Source: Candidatus Intestinimonas stercoravium
GTDB taxonomy: Bacteria > Bacillota > Clostridia > Oscillospirales > Oscillospiraceae
Direction: 5' to 3'
DNA length: 58,277 nt
Assembly: GCA_019117605.1 (NCBI GenBank)
Contig: DWZK01000107.1
Location: 1-58,277, forward strand
A program made the translations under genes and the position numbers. Below, in pieces: positions 33,410 through 40,819 of this stretch (positions within the stretch are counted from its first letter, which is position 1; each line of letters begins with the position of its first letter). The notes below the pieces were generated by a model, which saw nothing but the letters and a program-made list of their open reading frames with translations, was not told the DNA's origin and did not search any database.

Positions 33410-33438
33410 ATTATACCACAATTCCTACCGAAAAACAA
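33410..33438 (-). promoter_or_regulatory. Promoter of the suf genes
   Basis: On the minus strand TTGTTT, a 17-bp spacer ending in TGG (extended -10), and TATAAT, about 35 bp before the sufC start. No Rrf2/IscR-type operator was recognised. Confidence 0.75.
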
Positions 33439-33528
33439 GTATTTTTTCCATCCGAGAGAAAGTGTGCCAAAAGTGGGGCTCAGAGCATAGTATGGACAGA
33501 AAAACGGGATCTATAGGAGGCGCATGGT

Positions 33529-34128
33529 ATGGATATGGAGCGGCTTGGGCCCGCGGGGGCGGAGAGGGCGGCGGAGGAGCGGGACACCTTCGCCCGGGTG
33601 TGGGAGCGGGTGGCCCCGGAGGGCGGGGCGGAGAGCCCCATCGAAGTGGTCCCGGCGGAGGAGTACCTGCCGCCCCTCCTGCCCCTGCCGGCCCGGCAGG
33701 GGGCCTCCGGCGGGGAGGAGGCGGGGCGGCTGCTCCAGGCCCTCATCCGGGGCGAGCTGGAGGCCGCCCGGCAGTACAGGGCCATGGCGGCCGGGGCGGT
33801 GGAGCGGCGGAGGCGGACCCTCTCCCTCCTGGCCTCGGAGGAGCGGGAGCACGCCCGGCGGCTCTCGGCGGCCTATCTGCTCCTCTCCGGGGCCCGCTAC
33901 TGGCCGGAGGTCCGGCGGCCCGCCCGCCCCGCGCCCGCGCACCTGGGGGCCCTCCGGGCCCAGTTCCAGTCCGAGCGGACCGTGGAGGCCCGCTACCGCC
34001 GGGCCGCGGAGGAGGCGGAGGAGCCCCTCCTCCAGGAGCTCTTCCTGGAGCTGGCGGAGGAGGAGGCCGGGCACAGCCGCCTGCTCCGGCGGCTCCTGGA
34101 GCGGGAGGTGGCGGGGGCGGCCCGGTGA
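33529..34128 (+). CDS. Ferritin-like di-iron protein (rubrerythrin family)
   Basis: A 199-residue protein whose residues ~68-195 form a ferritin-like four-helix bundle. The iron-binding pattern is Glu in helix 1 (LIRGELEAARQY), ExxH in helix 2 (SEEREHARR), Glu in helix 3 (QSERTVEARY) and ExxH in helix 4 (AEEEAGHSRLL). The first ~65 residues are Pro/Glu-rich and lack the rubredoxin knuckle. It may handle iron or peroxide; its position beside the suf genes, divergently transcribed, fits iron or oxidative stress metabolism, but that is inference. AGGAGG lies eight bases before the ATG. Confidence 0.85.
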   Translation: MDMERLGPAGAERAAEERDTFARVWERVAPEGGAESPIEVVPAEEYLPPLLPLPARQGASGGEEAGRLLQALIRGELEAARQYRAMAAGAVERRRRTLSLLASEEREHARRLSAAYLLLSGARYWPEVRRPARPAPAHLGALRAQFQSERTVEARYRRAAEEAEEPLLQELFLELAEEEAGHSRLLRRLLEREVAGAAR

Positions 34129-34144
34129 ACGCCCCGCCCGCCGG

Positions 34145-34309
34145 TCACTTCCTCAGGGCATACCGGTGGCAGGCGGGGGTCTCCGTCCGCTTGTCCCGGC
34201 ACCTGGGGTCGGTGCAGTGGCCCACGTCCAGGGGGCGGAAGCCCCTGCCGAACTTGTAGTAGTGCTGGACGAAGTGCTTGCAGGTCACGCAGGTCTTTTC
34301 CTGGTCCAT
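34145..34309 (-). CDS. Small Cys-rich protein (zinc-ribbon-like)
   Basis: A 54-residue protein with cysteines arranged CVTCKHF ... HCTDPRCRDK ... PACHRY, enough to bind one or two metal ions. No family is recognised. The start is the ATG at 34309 after GAGGAGGTGAT; the longer in-frame start at 34336 lies inside the promoter region and is unlikely. It is divergent from the RHH gene and shares its control region. Confidence 0.75.
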   Translation of the reverse strand: MDQEKTCVTCKHFVQHYYKFGRGFRPLDVGHCTDPRCRDKRTETPACHRYALRK

Positions 34310-34329
34310 ATCTATCACCTCCTCGCATT

Positions 34330-34396
34330 GCATCATTATACATCATTGCACTATCATTTGCAATCACTTGTTTTATAATGATGTAATTAGTACACT
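34330..34396. promoter_or_regulatory. Divergent promoters with inverted operator-like sites
   Basis: Minus promoter: TTGCAA (34358-34363), 17 bp, TATAAT (34335-34340). Plus promoter: TTGTTT (34368-34373), 17 bp, TACACT (34391-34396). CATCATTATA at 34331-34340 and its exact inverse TATAATGATG at 34373-34382 place identical half-sites over the minus -10 and the plus -35/-10 spacer. A third, weaker copy CATCATTGCA is at 34341-34350. The stretch is AT-rich in GC-rich surroundings. Confidence 0.7.
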
Positions 34397-34416
34397 ATGA
34401 GCAAGGAGGGGATGAC

Positions 34417-34590
34417 ATGGCGGAAGTCATCATGGTGAACCGGGTCCGGTTCACATCTTCGCTGGATAAGGCCCTCATGCCTAAGCTGGACCGGCTCTCC
34501 AAGGAGACCCGGATCCCCAAATCCCGCCTCTTGGATGAGGCGGTGGAGGACCTGCTGAAAAAATACGAGAAACGGGGGGCGTTCCGGTGA
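34417..34590 (+). CDS. Ribbon-helix-helix DNA-binding protein
   Basis: A 57-residue protein: a short strand (VNRVRFTSSLDKALM), helix 1 (PKLDRLSKETRI), the turn IPKSRLL and helix 2 (LLDEAVEDLLKKYEKR). This is the usual MetJ/Arc or antitoxin-like RHH layout, lacking any toxin partner nearby. AAGGAGGGG precedes the ATG. It is short enough to be missed by a 60-codon cutoff. Its stop codon lies inside a terminator hairpin, and a repeat element sits directly after. It probably binds the inverted sites in its own divergent promoter region. Confidence 0.8.
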   Translation: MAEVIMVNRVRFTSSLDKALMPKLDRLSKETRIPKSRLLDEAVEDLLKKYEKRGAFR

Positions 34591-34600
34591 ACGCCCCCCG
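34573..34600 (+). terminator. Terminator hairpin of the RHH gene, copy 1
   Basis: CGGGGGGCGTTC pairs with GAACGCCCCCCG around CGGT. The RHH stop codon is within it. The usual T-run is not here but follows the second copy of the same hairpin at 34816-34843, with a 215-bp element in between. Confidence 0.75.
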
Positions 34601-34815
34601 TCAGCGTGTCGAAGAAGTCCTTTGACTTCTTCGACACGCTGTCTGACATTTTGACTTACGTCAAAATGTTCTTGACTGTACGCGAAAGTGGGGGCTCACC
34701 CGGTCTAAGGTGGCTTCGCCCGAAGGCATCTGGACTGCCCCCGGCAGTCCAGACCCCCTTTCACACTATCCCCCCGTTGCTTCTCCGACCTGGTCCCTCT
34801 TTTTCGACAGTCTGA
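34601..34815. mobile_element. Terminator-associated non-coding repeat element, copy 1 (MITE-like, 215 bp)
   Basis: It begins CAGCGTGTCGAAGAAG and ends CTTTTTCGACAGTCTG, terminal inverted repeats matching at 13 of 16 positions. Inside are a 17-bp-stem hairpin (34603-34640), a second hairpin ACATTTTGAC/GTCAAAATGT (34646-34669), the word ACGCGAAAGTGGGGGCTCAC, a copy-specific hairpin (34730-34753) and TTTCACACTATCCCCCCGTT. Except for the copy-specific part it is nearly identical to 41719-41879. No protein is encoded. It is flanked by two copies of the local terminator hairpin. Confidence 0.8.
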
Positions 34816-34843
34816 CGGGGGGCGTTCCGGTGAACGCCCACCG
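34816..34843 (+). repeat. Terminator hairpin of the RHH gene, copy 2 (target-like duplication)
   Basis: It is identical to 34573-34600 at 27 of 28 positions and is followed by TTTCG, the probable original T-run of the terminator. Confidence 0.75.
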
Positions 34844-34998
34844 TTTCGTATGCTGGGCATTCGGCACGTGCCTCGAAGATGCGGGCATTTTCTCGGGGAG
34901 ACGCACACCGCGGCGGCGCCCACGTCAAGGAGCCGCCGTCCCCTGCTTTTTCGCCCCTCCCTCTGCCGCCCGGCCGGGGCCGGGGCCCCAACTTGTAC
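34844..34998. other. Gene-free stretch before the aro promoter
   Basis: No convincing gene is seen. A GGCGGC/GCCGCC stem (about 34912-34945) precedes CCCTGCTTTTTCG and could be a weak terminator. GC-rich runs at 34968-34990 are simple sequence. Confidence 0.5.
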
Positions 34999-35027
34999 TT
35001 GCATTTTTTTGTAAAAAGGTATATGCT
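34999..35027 (+). promoter_or_regulatory. Promoter of the aro operon
   Basis: TTGCAT, 17-bp spacer, TATGCT. It gives a leader of about 275 bases before aroB. Confidence 0.65.
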
Positions 35028-35033
35028 GAATAT

Positions 35034-35309
35034 GACTCTGATGTGAAGCATGACAGATGGATCAGGGCTGCTCTGCAATCAGATCCCACCGTTCCCTCCC
35101 CTCTGGCTGGGCCCGATCTGTGGGCGCCGGCCTTTTTTCGTAGCGGAGACGGCGGGATGGACCGGATGGACAGACGCTTGCCGGAGGAGCGGCATGGCCC
35201 TGGGCCCGGGCGCGCTCATTGATCTTACCGTCAATGGGCGCGCCTTCGTTCTATCCAGCTGTCCCAACAGGGGGCGCTCCGGGCCCCGGTCTGCCGTGAG
35301 GTGATCTTG
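35034..35309 (+). promoter_or_regulatory. Long leader of the aro operon with two terminator-like hairpins
   Basis: Hairpin 1 at 35105-35138 is GGCTGG-GCCC pairing with GGGC-CCGGCC, then TTTTTT. Hairpin 2 at 35209-35244 is a 14-bp stem (GGCGCGCTCATTGA with its near complement), then TTCGTTCT. ACAGAT at about 35049 can pair with ATCTGT inside hairpin 1, a possible antiterminator. An open frame from ATG 35050 to TGA 35304 crosses the leader and has Phe and Trp clustered over hairpin 1 and just after it. No T-box or known riboswitch signature was found. Confidence 0.55.
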
Positions 35310-36389
35310 ATGAAAATGCTCCAAGTCGGTCTTGGCGACCGCTCCTATCCGATCTACATGGCCCCCGGCCTGCTGGACCAGGCGGGGATGTACTGCCGCT
35401 CCGCCCTGCCCAGGGCGGAGAAGATCTTCGTGGTCACCGACTCCAACGTGGCCCCCCTGTACCTGGACGCCCTGACCGGCAGCCTCCGGGCCGCCGGCTT
35501 CCGCACCGCCTGCCGGGTGGTCCCCGCCGGGGAGAGCGCCAAGCGGCCTGAGCTGCTCTTCCGCCTCTGGGAGGACATGGCCGCGGCCCGCCTCACCCGC
35601 ACCGACGCGGTGGCCGCCCTGGGGGGCGGCGTGGTGGGGGATCTGGCGGGCTTCGCCGCCGCCACCTTCCTCCGGGGGGTGGATCTCGTCCAGCTCCCCA
35701 CCACCCTCCTGGCCCAGGTGGACTCCTCGGTAGGGGGGAAGGTGGCGGTGGACCTGCCCGCCGGGAAGAACCTGGCCGGGGCCTTCTGGCAGCCCAGGCT
35801 GGTCCTCATGGACACCGACACCCTCTCCACGCTGGAGGACCGGACCTTCTCCGACGGCATGGCGGAGGTCATCAAATACGGCTGCATCCGGGACGAGGGG
35901 TTCTTCCGCCTCCTGGAGGCCCATCCCGGCCGCCGGGCGGTGATGGAGCACATCGAGGAGGTGCTCTACACCTGCTGCGGCCTCAAGCGGGACGTGGTGG
36001 AGAAGGACGAGCGGGACACGGGGGAGCGGATGATCCTCAACTTCGGCCACACGCTGGGCCACGCCTACGAGCGGGCGGGCCGCTACGAGACCTGGACCCA
36101 CGGCCAGGCGGTCTCCGCCGGCATGGTGCTGGCCGCCCGGCTGGGCGCCGCCCTGGGGGTGACGCCGCCGGAGACCGCCGGCGAGATCCGGGCCCTCGCC
36201 ACCGCCTTCGGCCTGCCCGCCGCCATCGACTGCTCGCAGGAGGACTACGCCGCCGCCATCGGCCTGGACAAGAAGGGCGCCGGGGAGGACATCACCCTGG
36301 TCCTCCTCGCCCGGCTGGGCAAGGCCATCCTCCACAAGCTGCCCAAGGCGGAGCTGCTCTCCCTGCTGGCCGCCGAAGAACACAGATAA
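35310..36389 (+). CDS. aroB: 3-dehydroquinate synthase
   Basis: A 359-residue AroB, second step of the shikimate pathway, turning DAHP into 3-dehydroquinate with NAD and a metal ion. Visible are the ALGGGVVGDLAGFAAATFLRG nucleotide-binding region, TTLLAQVDSSVGGK, the EVIKYG segment with metal ligand Glu, and the metal-binding NFGHTLGHAYE and THGQAVSAGM histidines. The ATG at 35310 follows GAGGTG; an in-frame GTG nine bases earlier is part of that site. It is the first gene of a seven-gene aromatic operon. The DAHP synthase gene is not in the window. Confidence 0.96.
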   Translation: MKMLQVGLGDRSYPIYMAPGLLDQAGMYCRSALPRAEKIFVVTDSNVAPLYLDALTGSLRAAGFRTACRVVPAGESAKRPELLFRLWEDMAAARLTRTDAVAALGGGVVGDLAGFAAATFLRGVDLVQLPTTLLAQVDSSVGGKVAVDLPAGKNLAGAFWQPRLVLMDTDTLSTLEDRTFSDGMAEVIKYGCIRDEGFFRLLEAHPGRRAVMEHIEEVLYTCCGLKRDVVEKDERDTGERMILNFGHTLGHAYERAGRYETWTHGQAVSAGMVLAARLGAALGVTPPETAGEIRALATAFGLPAAIDCSQEDYAAAIGLDKKGAGEDITLVLLARLGKAILHKLPKAELLSLLAAEEHR

Positions 36390-36405
36390 AAGAAGGAGCG
36401 CATCC

Positions 36406-37653
36406 ATGGACGTCACCATCACCCCCCGCCCTCTCCGGGGCTCTGTCACCCCGCCCCCCAGCAAATCCCAGGCCCACCGCCTCCTCCTGGCCGCCGCCCT
36501 CTCCGACGGGGTCAGCCTGGTGAGCAACGTGGCCTTCTCCCAGGACATCCGGGCCACCCTCTCCTGCGTGGAGGCCCTGGGGGCCTCCTGGGAGGAGATC
36601 TCCCCCGGCTGCCTCCGGATCACCGGCCTCATGGGCCCCGGCGGCCGGCCCAGGAGGCCCTTCGGCCAGCTCCCCCACCTCCACTGCGGGGAGTCCGGCT
36701 CCACCCTCCGCTTCCTGATCCCCGTGGCCCTGGCCGTGGCCGGGGGCGGGATCTTCACCGGCCGGGGGCGGCTGATGGAGCGGCCTCAGGAGCCCTACCG
36801 GGACCTCTTCCTCCAGCGGGGGATCCGCTGGGAGCAGCGGGACGGCGTCCTCACGGTGGAGGGCCGCCTGGAGCCGGGGACCTACGCCCTGCCGGGAGAC
36901 GTGTCCAGCCAGTTCTTCACCGGCCTGCTCTACGCCCTGCCCCTGCTGTCCGGGGAGAGCCTGCTGGAGAGCACCACCCCCCTGGAGTCGGAGGGCTATA
37001 TCTCCATGACCCTGGAGGCCCTGGACGCCTTCGGCGTGGTCGCGGCGGAGCGGCGGGAGGGGCTGCCCGCCTTCCGGATCCGCCCCTCCGCCTACGTCTC
37101 CCGGAGCTGCCGGGTGGAGGCGGACTGGTCCCAGGCCGCCTTCTGGTACGCGGCCCAGGGCCTGGGCTGCCGGCTGGATGTGGACGGGCTGGACCCCGCC
37201 TCCACTCAGGGGGACCGGCGGATCTTCCCCTACTCCCTCCGGCTCCGCTCGCCGGGCCCGGTGGAGCTGGACGTGTCCCAGTGCCCCGACCTGGTGCCCG
37301 CCCTGGCGGCCCAGGCCGCCCTCCGGGCGGGGGAGACCACCCGGATCGTCAACGCCGCCCGGCTGCGCATCAAGGAGAGCGACCGGCTCTCCGCGGTGAC
37401 CGCCGCCCTGGGGGGCCTGGGCGCCCAGATCGAAGAGGGGCCCGACTCCCTCACCATCCACGGCGTCTCCGCCCTCCGGGGCGGGACGGCGGAGAGCTTC
37501 AACGACCACCGGATCGCCATGATGCTGGCGGTGGCCGCCACCCGGGCGGAGGGCCCGGTGACCGTCCGGGGGGCGGAGTGCGTGGCCAAGTCCTACCCCA
37601 ACTTCTGGGAGGACTACGAGGCCCTGGGCGGGCAGATCGTCCGCTCCAACTGA
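36406..37653 (+). CDS. aroA: 3-phosphoshikimate 1-carboxyvinyltransferase (EPSP synthase)
   Basis: A 415-residue EPSP synthase, joining PEP and shikimate 3-phosphate. N-terminal PPPSKSQAHR contains the phosphate-binding Lys and Ser, CGESGSTLRFLIP takes the place of the classical GNAGTA loop, GDVSSQFFTGLLYALPLL is the second half motif, and RIKESDRL is the catalytic loop. The replacement in the GNAGTA loop suggests a non-class-I, naturally glyphosate-tolerant type, which would need testing. It lies 16 bp after aroB. Confidence 0.95.
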   Translation: MDVTITPRPLRGSVTPPPSKSQAHRLLLAAALSDGVSLVSNVAFSQDIRATLSCVEALGASWEEISPGCLRITGLMGPGGRPRRPFGQLPHLHCGESGSTLRFLIPVALAVAGGGIFTGRGRLMERPQEPYRDLFLQRGIRWEQRDGVLTVEGRLEPGTYALPGDVSSQFFTGLLYALPLLSGESLLESTTPLESEGYISMTLEALDAFGVVAAERREGLPAFRIRPSAYVSRSCRVEADWSQAAFWYAAQGLGCRLDVDGLDPASTQGDRRIFPYSLRLRSPGPVELDVSQCPDLVPALAAQAALRAGETTRIVNAARLRIKESDRLSAVTAALGGLGAQIEEGPDSLTIHGVSALRGGTAESFNDHRIAMMLAVAATRAEGPVTVRGAECVAKSYPNFWEDYEALGGQIVRSN

Positions 37654-37672
37654 TCTGTAGGAGGGTCCTGCT

Positions 37673-38650
37673 GTGAGATACATCATCTTTGGAGAGTCCC
37701 ACGGCCCCGCCGTCGGCGTGGCCCTGGAGGGGGTGCCCGCCGGCATCCCCCTGGACCTGGAGGCGGTGGCCGCCGAGATGGCCCGCCGGGCCCCGGGCCA
37801 GGGGCCCCTCACCACCGCCCGGAAGGAGGCCGACCAGGTGGAGATCCTCTCCGGCCTCTTCGAGGGGAAGACCACCGGCACCCCCCTGTGCGGGGTGATC
37901 TTCAACACCGACACCCGCTCGAAGGACTACGCCAGGCTCAAGGACCTGCCCCGGCCCGGCCACGGGGACTACCCCGGCTTCGTCCGGTACAAGGGGTGCA
38001 ACGACTACCGGGGCGGCGGCCACTTCTCCGGCCGCCTCACCGCCCCCCTGGTGTTCGCCGGGGCGGTGGCCAAGCAGGTCCTGGCCCCCCGGGGGATCGC
38101 CGTGACCGCCCGGATCTCCAACGTGGCGGGGATCGACGGCCCCACCCCGGAGCAGATGGAGGCGGCCATCCTGGCCGCCAAGGCGGAGGGGGATTCGGTG
38201 GGCGGGCGGATCCGCTGCGCCGTCACCGGCCTGCCCGCCGGGCTGGGGGCCCCCGACTTCGGCTGCAACGTGGAGGGGATCTTCTCCCAGTACCTCTTCG
38301 CCGTCCCGGCGGTGAAGGCGGTGGGCTTCGGCGACGGGGAGGGCTTCGCCTCCCTCCGGGGCAGCCAGGCCAACGACCCCCTCTACATGGACGGGGGGCA
38401 GGTGAGGGCCCGGACCAACCGCTCCGGCGGGGTCAACGGGGGCATCACCAACGGCATGCCCGTGGAGTTCCAGGTGACCATCCGGCCCACCCCCTCCATC
38501 TCCAGGCCCCAGGACACGGTGGACCTGTCCACCGGAGAGGACGCGGTCCTCTCGGTCACCGGCCGCCACGACCCCTGCATCCTCCCCCGGGCGGTGCCGG
38601 TGATCGAGGCCGCCGCCGCCCTGGCCGCCTGTGAGCTGCTGGGCATCTGA
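37673..38650 (+). CDS. aroC: Chorismate synthase
   Basis: A 325-residue AroC that makes chorismate using reduced FMN. Features are FGESHGPAVGV at the very start, the RRAPGQGPLTTARKEADQVEILSG region, PRPGHGDYPGFVRY, YRGGGHFSGRLTAPLV, NRSGGVNGGITNGMP and the C-terminal GRHDPCILPRAVPV. It lacks the first ~6-8 residues before the usual TFGESHG, so it is a slightly short form but has all active-site blocks. It starts with GTG after TAGGAGGG. Confidence 0.95.
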   Translation: MRYIIFGESHGPAVGVALEGVPAGIPLDLEAVAAEMARRAPGQGPLTTARKEADQVEILSGLFEGKTTGTPLCGVIFNTDTRSKDYARLKDLPRPGHGDYPGFVRYKGCNDYRGGGHFSGRLTAPLVFAGAVAKQVLAPRGIAVTARISNVAGIDGPTPEQMEAAILAAKAEGDSVGGRIRCAVTGLPAGLGAPDFGCNVEGIFSQYLFAVPAVKAVGFGDGEGFASLRGSQANDPLYMDGGQVRARTNRSGGVNGGITNGMPVEFQVTIRPTPSISRPQDTVDLSTGEDAVLSVTGRHDPCILPRAVPVIEAAAALAACELLGI

Positions 38651-38693
38651 GCCCGGCCCCAGGGACGATCTTATGTTACGAGAGGTGAGCCCA

Positions 38694-39851
38694 TTGAGCG
38701 AACTGGATGCCCTCCGGGCGGAGATCGACGACATCGACGCCCAGCTCACCGCCCTCTTCCTCCGGCGCATGGACGTGACGGAGCGGGTGGGGGCGTACAA
38801 GCAGGCCCACGGCCTGCCGGTGCTGGACCCGGACCGGGAGCGGGAGGTGCTGGCCAAGAAGGCGGCCCTCACCGGCGACCAGGCCAGGAAGGCGGACGTC
38901 ACCGCCCTCTACGAGTCCATCATGGCCATCAGCCGCCGGCAGCAGCGCCATCTGGTCCGGGAGGGGGAGCCCGGCGGGGACTACGCCCGGATCCGGGACG
39001 CCCTGGCCCATGTCCGCGCCCCCCTGGCCGCGCCCCGGGTCCTCTACCAGGGGGAGCCGGGGGCCTATTCCGACGAGGCGGCGGCCCGCTTCTTCGGTGA
39101 AGGGGCCCCCCGGGCCCATGTGGCCACCTGGGAGGCGGTCTTCACCGCCCTGGAGGAGGGCCGGGCGGACTACGGCGTCGTGCCCATCGAGAACAGCTCC
39201 ACCGGCTCGATCAACCAGGTCTACGACCTGCTCTCCAAGTACGGCCACTTCATCGTGGGGGAGCAGACGGTGAAGGTGGAGCACTGCCTGGCCGCCCCCA
39301 GGGGGGCCTCTCTGGAGGGGATCCGGGAGGTGTGCTCCCACGAGCAGGGGCTCCTCCAGTGCGCCGGGTATCTGAAGGCCCACCCCGATTGGGTCCAGCG
39401 CCCCCGGCTCAACACCGCCGAGAGCGCCCTCTTCGTCTCCCGGCAGGGCGACCCCGCCCGGGCGGCGATCTGCTCCCGCCGGGCCGCCCGGCTCTACGGC
39501 CTGGAGGTGCTGGCGGGCCCCATCAACTCCAACCGGGAGAACTACACCCGCTTCGTGGTGGTCTCCCCCCAGCCGGAGCTCCGGGAGGGCCGGGACAAGC
39601 TGAGCGCCCTGTGCGTGCTGCCCCACCACAGCGGCTCCCTCCACGCCCTCATGACCATCTTCGCCGTCAACGGCCTCAACCTGCTGAAGCTGGAGTCCCG
39701 GCCCATCCCCGGCCGGAGCTGGGAGTACCAGTTCTTCCTGGACTTCACCGGGGACGTGGCCGCCCCCGGCATGGACGGGGCGCTGCGGGAGCTGTGCCAG
39801 ACCGCCGAGGGCTTCCGGCTGCTGGGCAACTACCGCTCCAGCGGAGGCTGA
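38694..39851 (+). CDS. pheA: Bifunctional chorismate mutase / prephenate dehydratase (P-protein)
   Basis: A 385-residue fusion. Residues 1-~85 are an AroQ-type chorismate mutase (LDALRAEIDDIDAQLTALF, then RMDVTERVGAYK). Residues ~110-285 are prephenate dehydratase (YQGEPGAYSDEAA, VPIENSSTGSINQVYDLL). Residues ~300-375 are an ACT domain with GSLHALMTIF and the Phe-binding LKLESRPI, so the enzyme should be inhibited by phenylalanine. The start is chosen as TTG 38694 because GAGAGGTGA stands just before it; the in-frame ATG at 38673 has no such site. It commits the operon to phenylalanine. Confidence 0.93.
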   Translation: MSELDALRAEIDDIDAQLTALFLRRMDVTERVGAYKQAHGLPVLDPDREREVLAKKAALTGDQARKADVTALYESIMAISRRQQRHLVREGEPGGDYARIRDALAHVRAPLAAPRVLYQGEPGAYSDEAAARFFGEGAPRAHVATWEAVFTALEEGRADYGVVPIENSSTGSINQVYDLLSKYGHFIVGEQTVKVEHCLAAPRGASLEGIREVCSHEQGLLQCAGYLKAHPDWVQRPRLNTAESALFVSRQGDPARAAICSRRAARLYGLEVLAGPINSNRENYTRFVVVSPQPELREGRDKLSALCVLPHHSGSLHALMTIFAVNGLNLLKLESRPIPGRSWEYQFFLDFTGDVAAPGMDGALRELCQTAEGFRLLGNYRSSGG

Positions 39852-39855
39852 CGCC

Positions 39856-40356
39856 ATGGGAGAGAAGAACATCGTCCTCACCGGCATGATGGGCTGCGGC
39901 AAGACCACCGTGGGCCGGCTCCTCTCCGCCCGGCTGGGCCGCCCCCTGGTGGACACCGACGCCCTGATCGAGGAGCGGGAGGGCCGCTCCATCCCCCAGA
40001 TCTTCGCCCAGAGCGGCGAGGACTGGTTCCGCCGGGCCGAGCAGGCCGCGGCGGAGGACGTGGCCCGGCGGACCGGGCTGATCGTGGCCTGCGGCGGGGG
40101 GCTCCCCCTGCGGGACGCCGCCATCGCCCCCCTGCGGGCGAGCGGCACTATCTTCTTCCTGGCCCGGGACCCGGGGGAGATCTACGACGCCGGGGGCCTG
40201 GAGGACCGGCCCCTGGCCCAGGAGGGCCGGGCCGCCTTCCTGGCCCGCTTCGCCCAGCGGGAGCCGGTGTACCGCCGGTGGGCCCACCATGTGATCACCG
40301 ACTTCTCCTCCCCGGAGGAGACCATGAACGCCATCCTGGAGGTGCTCGACTTATGA
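39856..40356 (+). CDS. aroK: Shikimate kinase
   Basis: A 166-residue shikimate kinase with every substrate residue in place: Walker A GMMGCGKTT (10-18), D33 and D35 in VDTD, R59 in WFRRAE, the GGG triad at 80-82 and a late Arg in EDRPLAQ. It contrasts with the paralogue at 53761-54264. GGAGG precedes the ATG by eight bases. Its stop overlaps the aroQ start (ATGA). Confidence 0.94.
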   Translation: MGEKNIVLTGMMGCGKTTVGRLLSARLGRPLVDTDALIEEREGRSIPQIFAQSGEDWFRRAEQAAAEDVARRTGLIVACGGGLPLRDAAIAPLRASGTIFFLARDPGEIYDAGGLEDRPLAQEGRAAFLARFAQREPVYRRWAHHVITDFSSPEETMNAILEVLDL

Positions 40357-40781
40357 AGTTCCTGATCGTCAACGGCCCCAACCTGGACCTGCTGGGCCAG
40401 CGGGAGCCCGGGATCTACGGGGAGGAGAACTACGCCTCCCTCTGCGCCCGGCTCCAGGCGTACGCCGCCGCCCACGGCTCCACCGCCGACTGCTTCCAGT
40501 CCAACCACGAGGGGGCCATCGTGGACGCCATCCACGGCGCCCAGGGGAAGTACGACGCGATCGTCATGAACCCCGGCGCCTACACCCACTACTCCATCGC
40601 CATCCTGGACGCCCTGAAGGCCGTGGGCGTGCCCTGCATCGAGGTGCACATCTCCAACGTCCACCAGCGGGAGGAGTTCCGCCACAAGAGCGTCACCGCC
40701 CCCGCCTGCGTGGGGCAGATCTGCGGCCTGGGCCTCTACGGCTACGAGGCCGCCATGGGCTACTTCCTGGACCGGGGCTGA
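40353..40781 (+). CDS. aroQ: Type II 3-dehydroquinate dehydratase
   Basis: A 142-residue type II dehydroquinase, a dodecameric enzyme that converts 3-dehydroquinate to 3-dehydroshikimate. Active-site blocks are IVNGPNLDLLGQREPGIYG (Tyr base), FQSNHEGAIVDAIH (with the NHEG motif), VMNPGAYTHYSIAI, EVHISNVHQREEFRHKS and the VGQICGLGLYGY end. The ATG overlaps the aroK stop by four bases. The enzyme order in the operon does not follow the order of the pathway. Confidence 0.96.
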   Translation: MKFLIVNGPNLDLLGQREPGIYGEENYASLCARLQAYAAAHGSTADCFQSNHEGAIVDAIHGAQGKYDAIVMNPGAYTHYSIAILDALKAVGVPCIEVHISNVHQREEFRHKSVTAPACVGQICGLGLYGYEAAMGYFLDRG

Positions 40782-40819
40782 GGACGCCCCCCAACGCCCT
40801 CTGGAAAGGAGATCCCGCC

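Noticed and set aside
35050-35304. An 84-codon frame in the aro leader as an ordinary protein gene
   Set aside because: No good ribosome site and no family; it spans two terminator-like hairpins. It is kept only as a possible leader peptide.
35034-35309. T-box riboswitch in the aro leader
   Set aside because: The conserved T-box sequence (GGTGGNACCGCG type) is absent; the nearest stretch, GGATGGACCGG, is not close enough and is not placed before a terminator in the right way.
38673-38693. ATG at 38673 as the start of pheA
   Set aside because: It lacks a ribosome site and adds seven residues not seen in the family; TTG at 38694 has GAGAGGTGA in front and gives the standard N-terminus.
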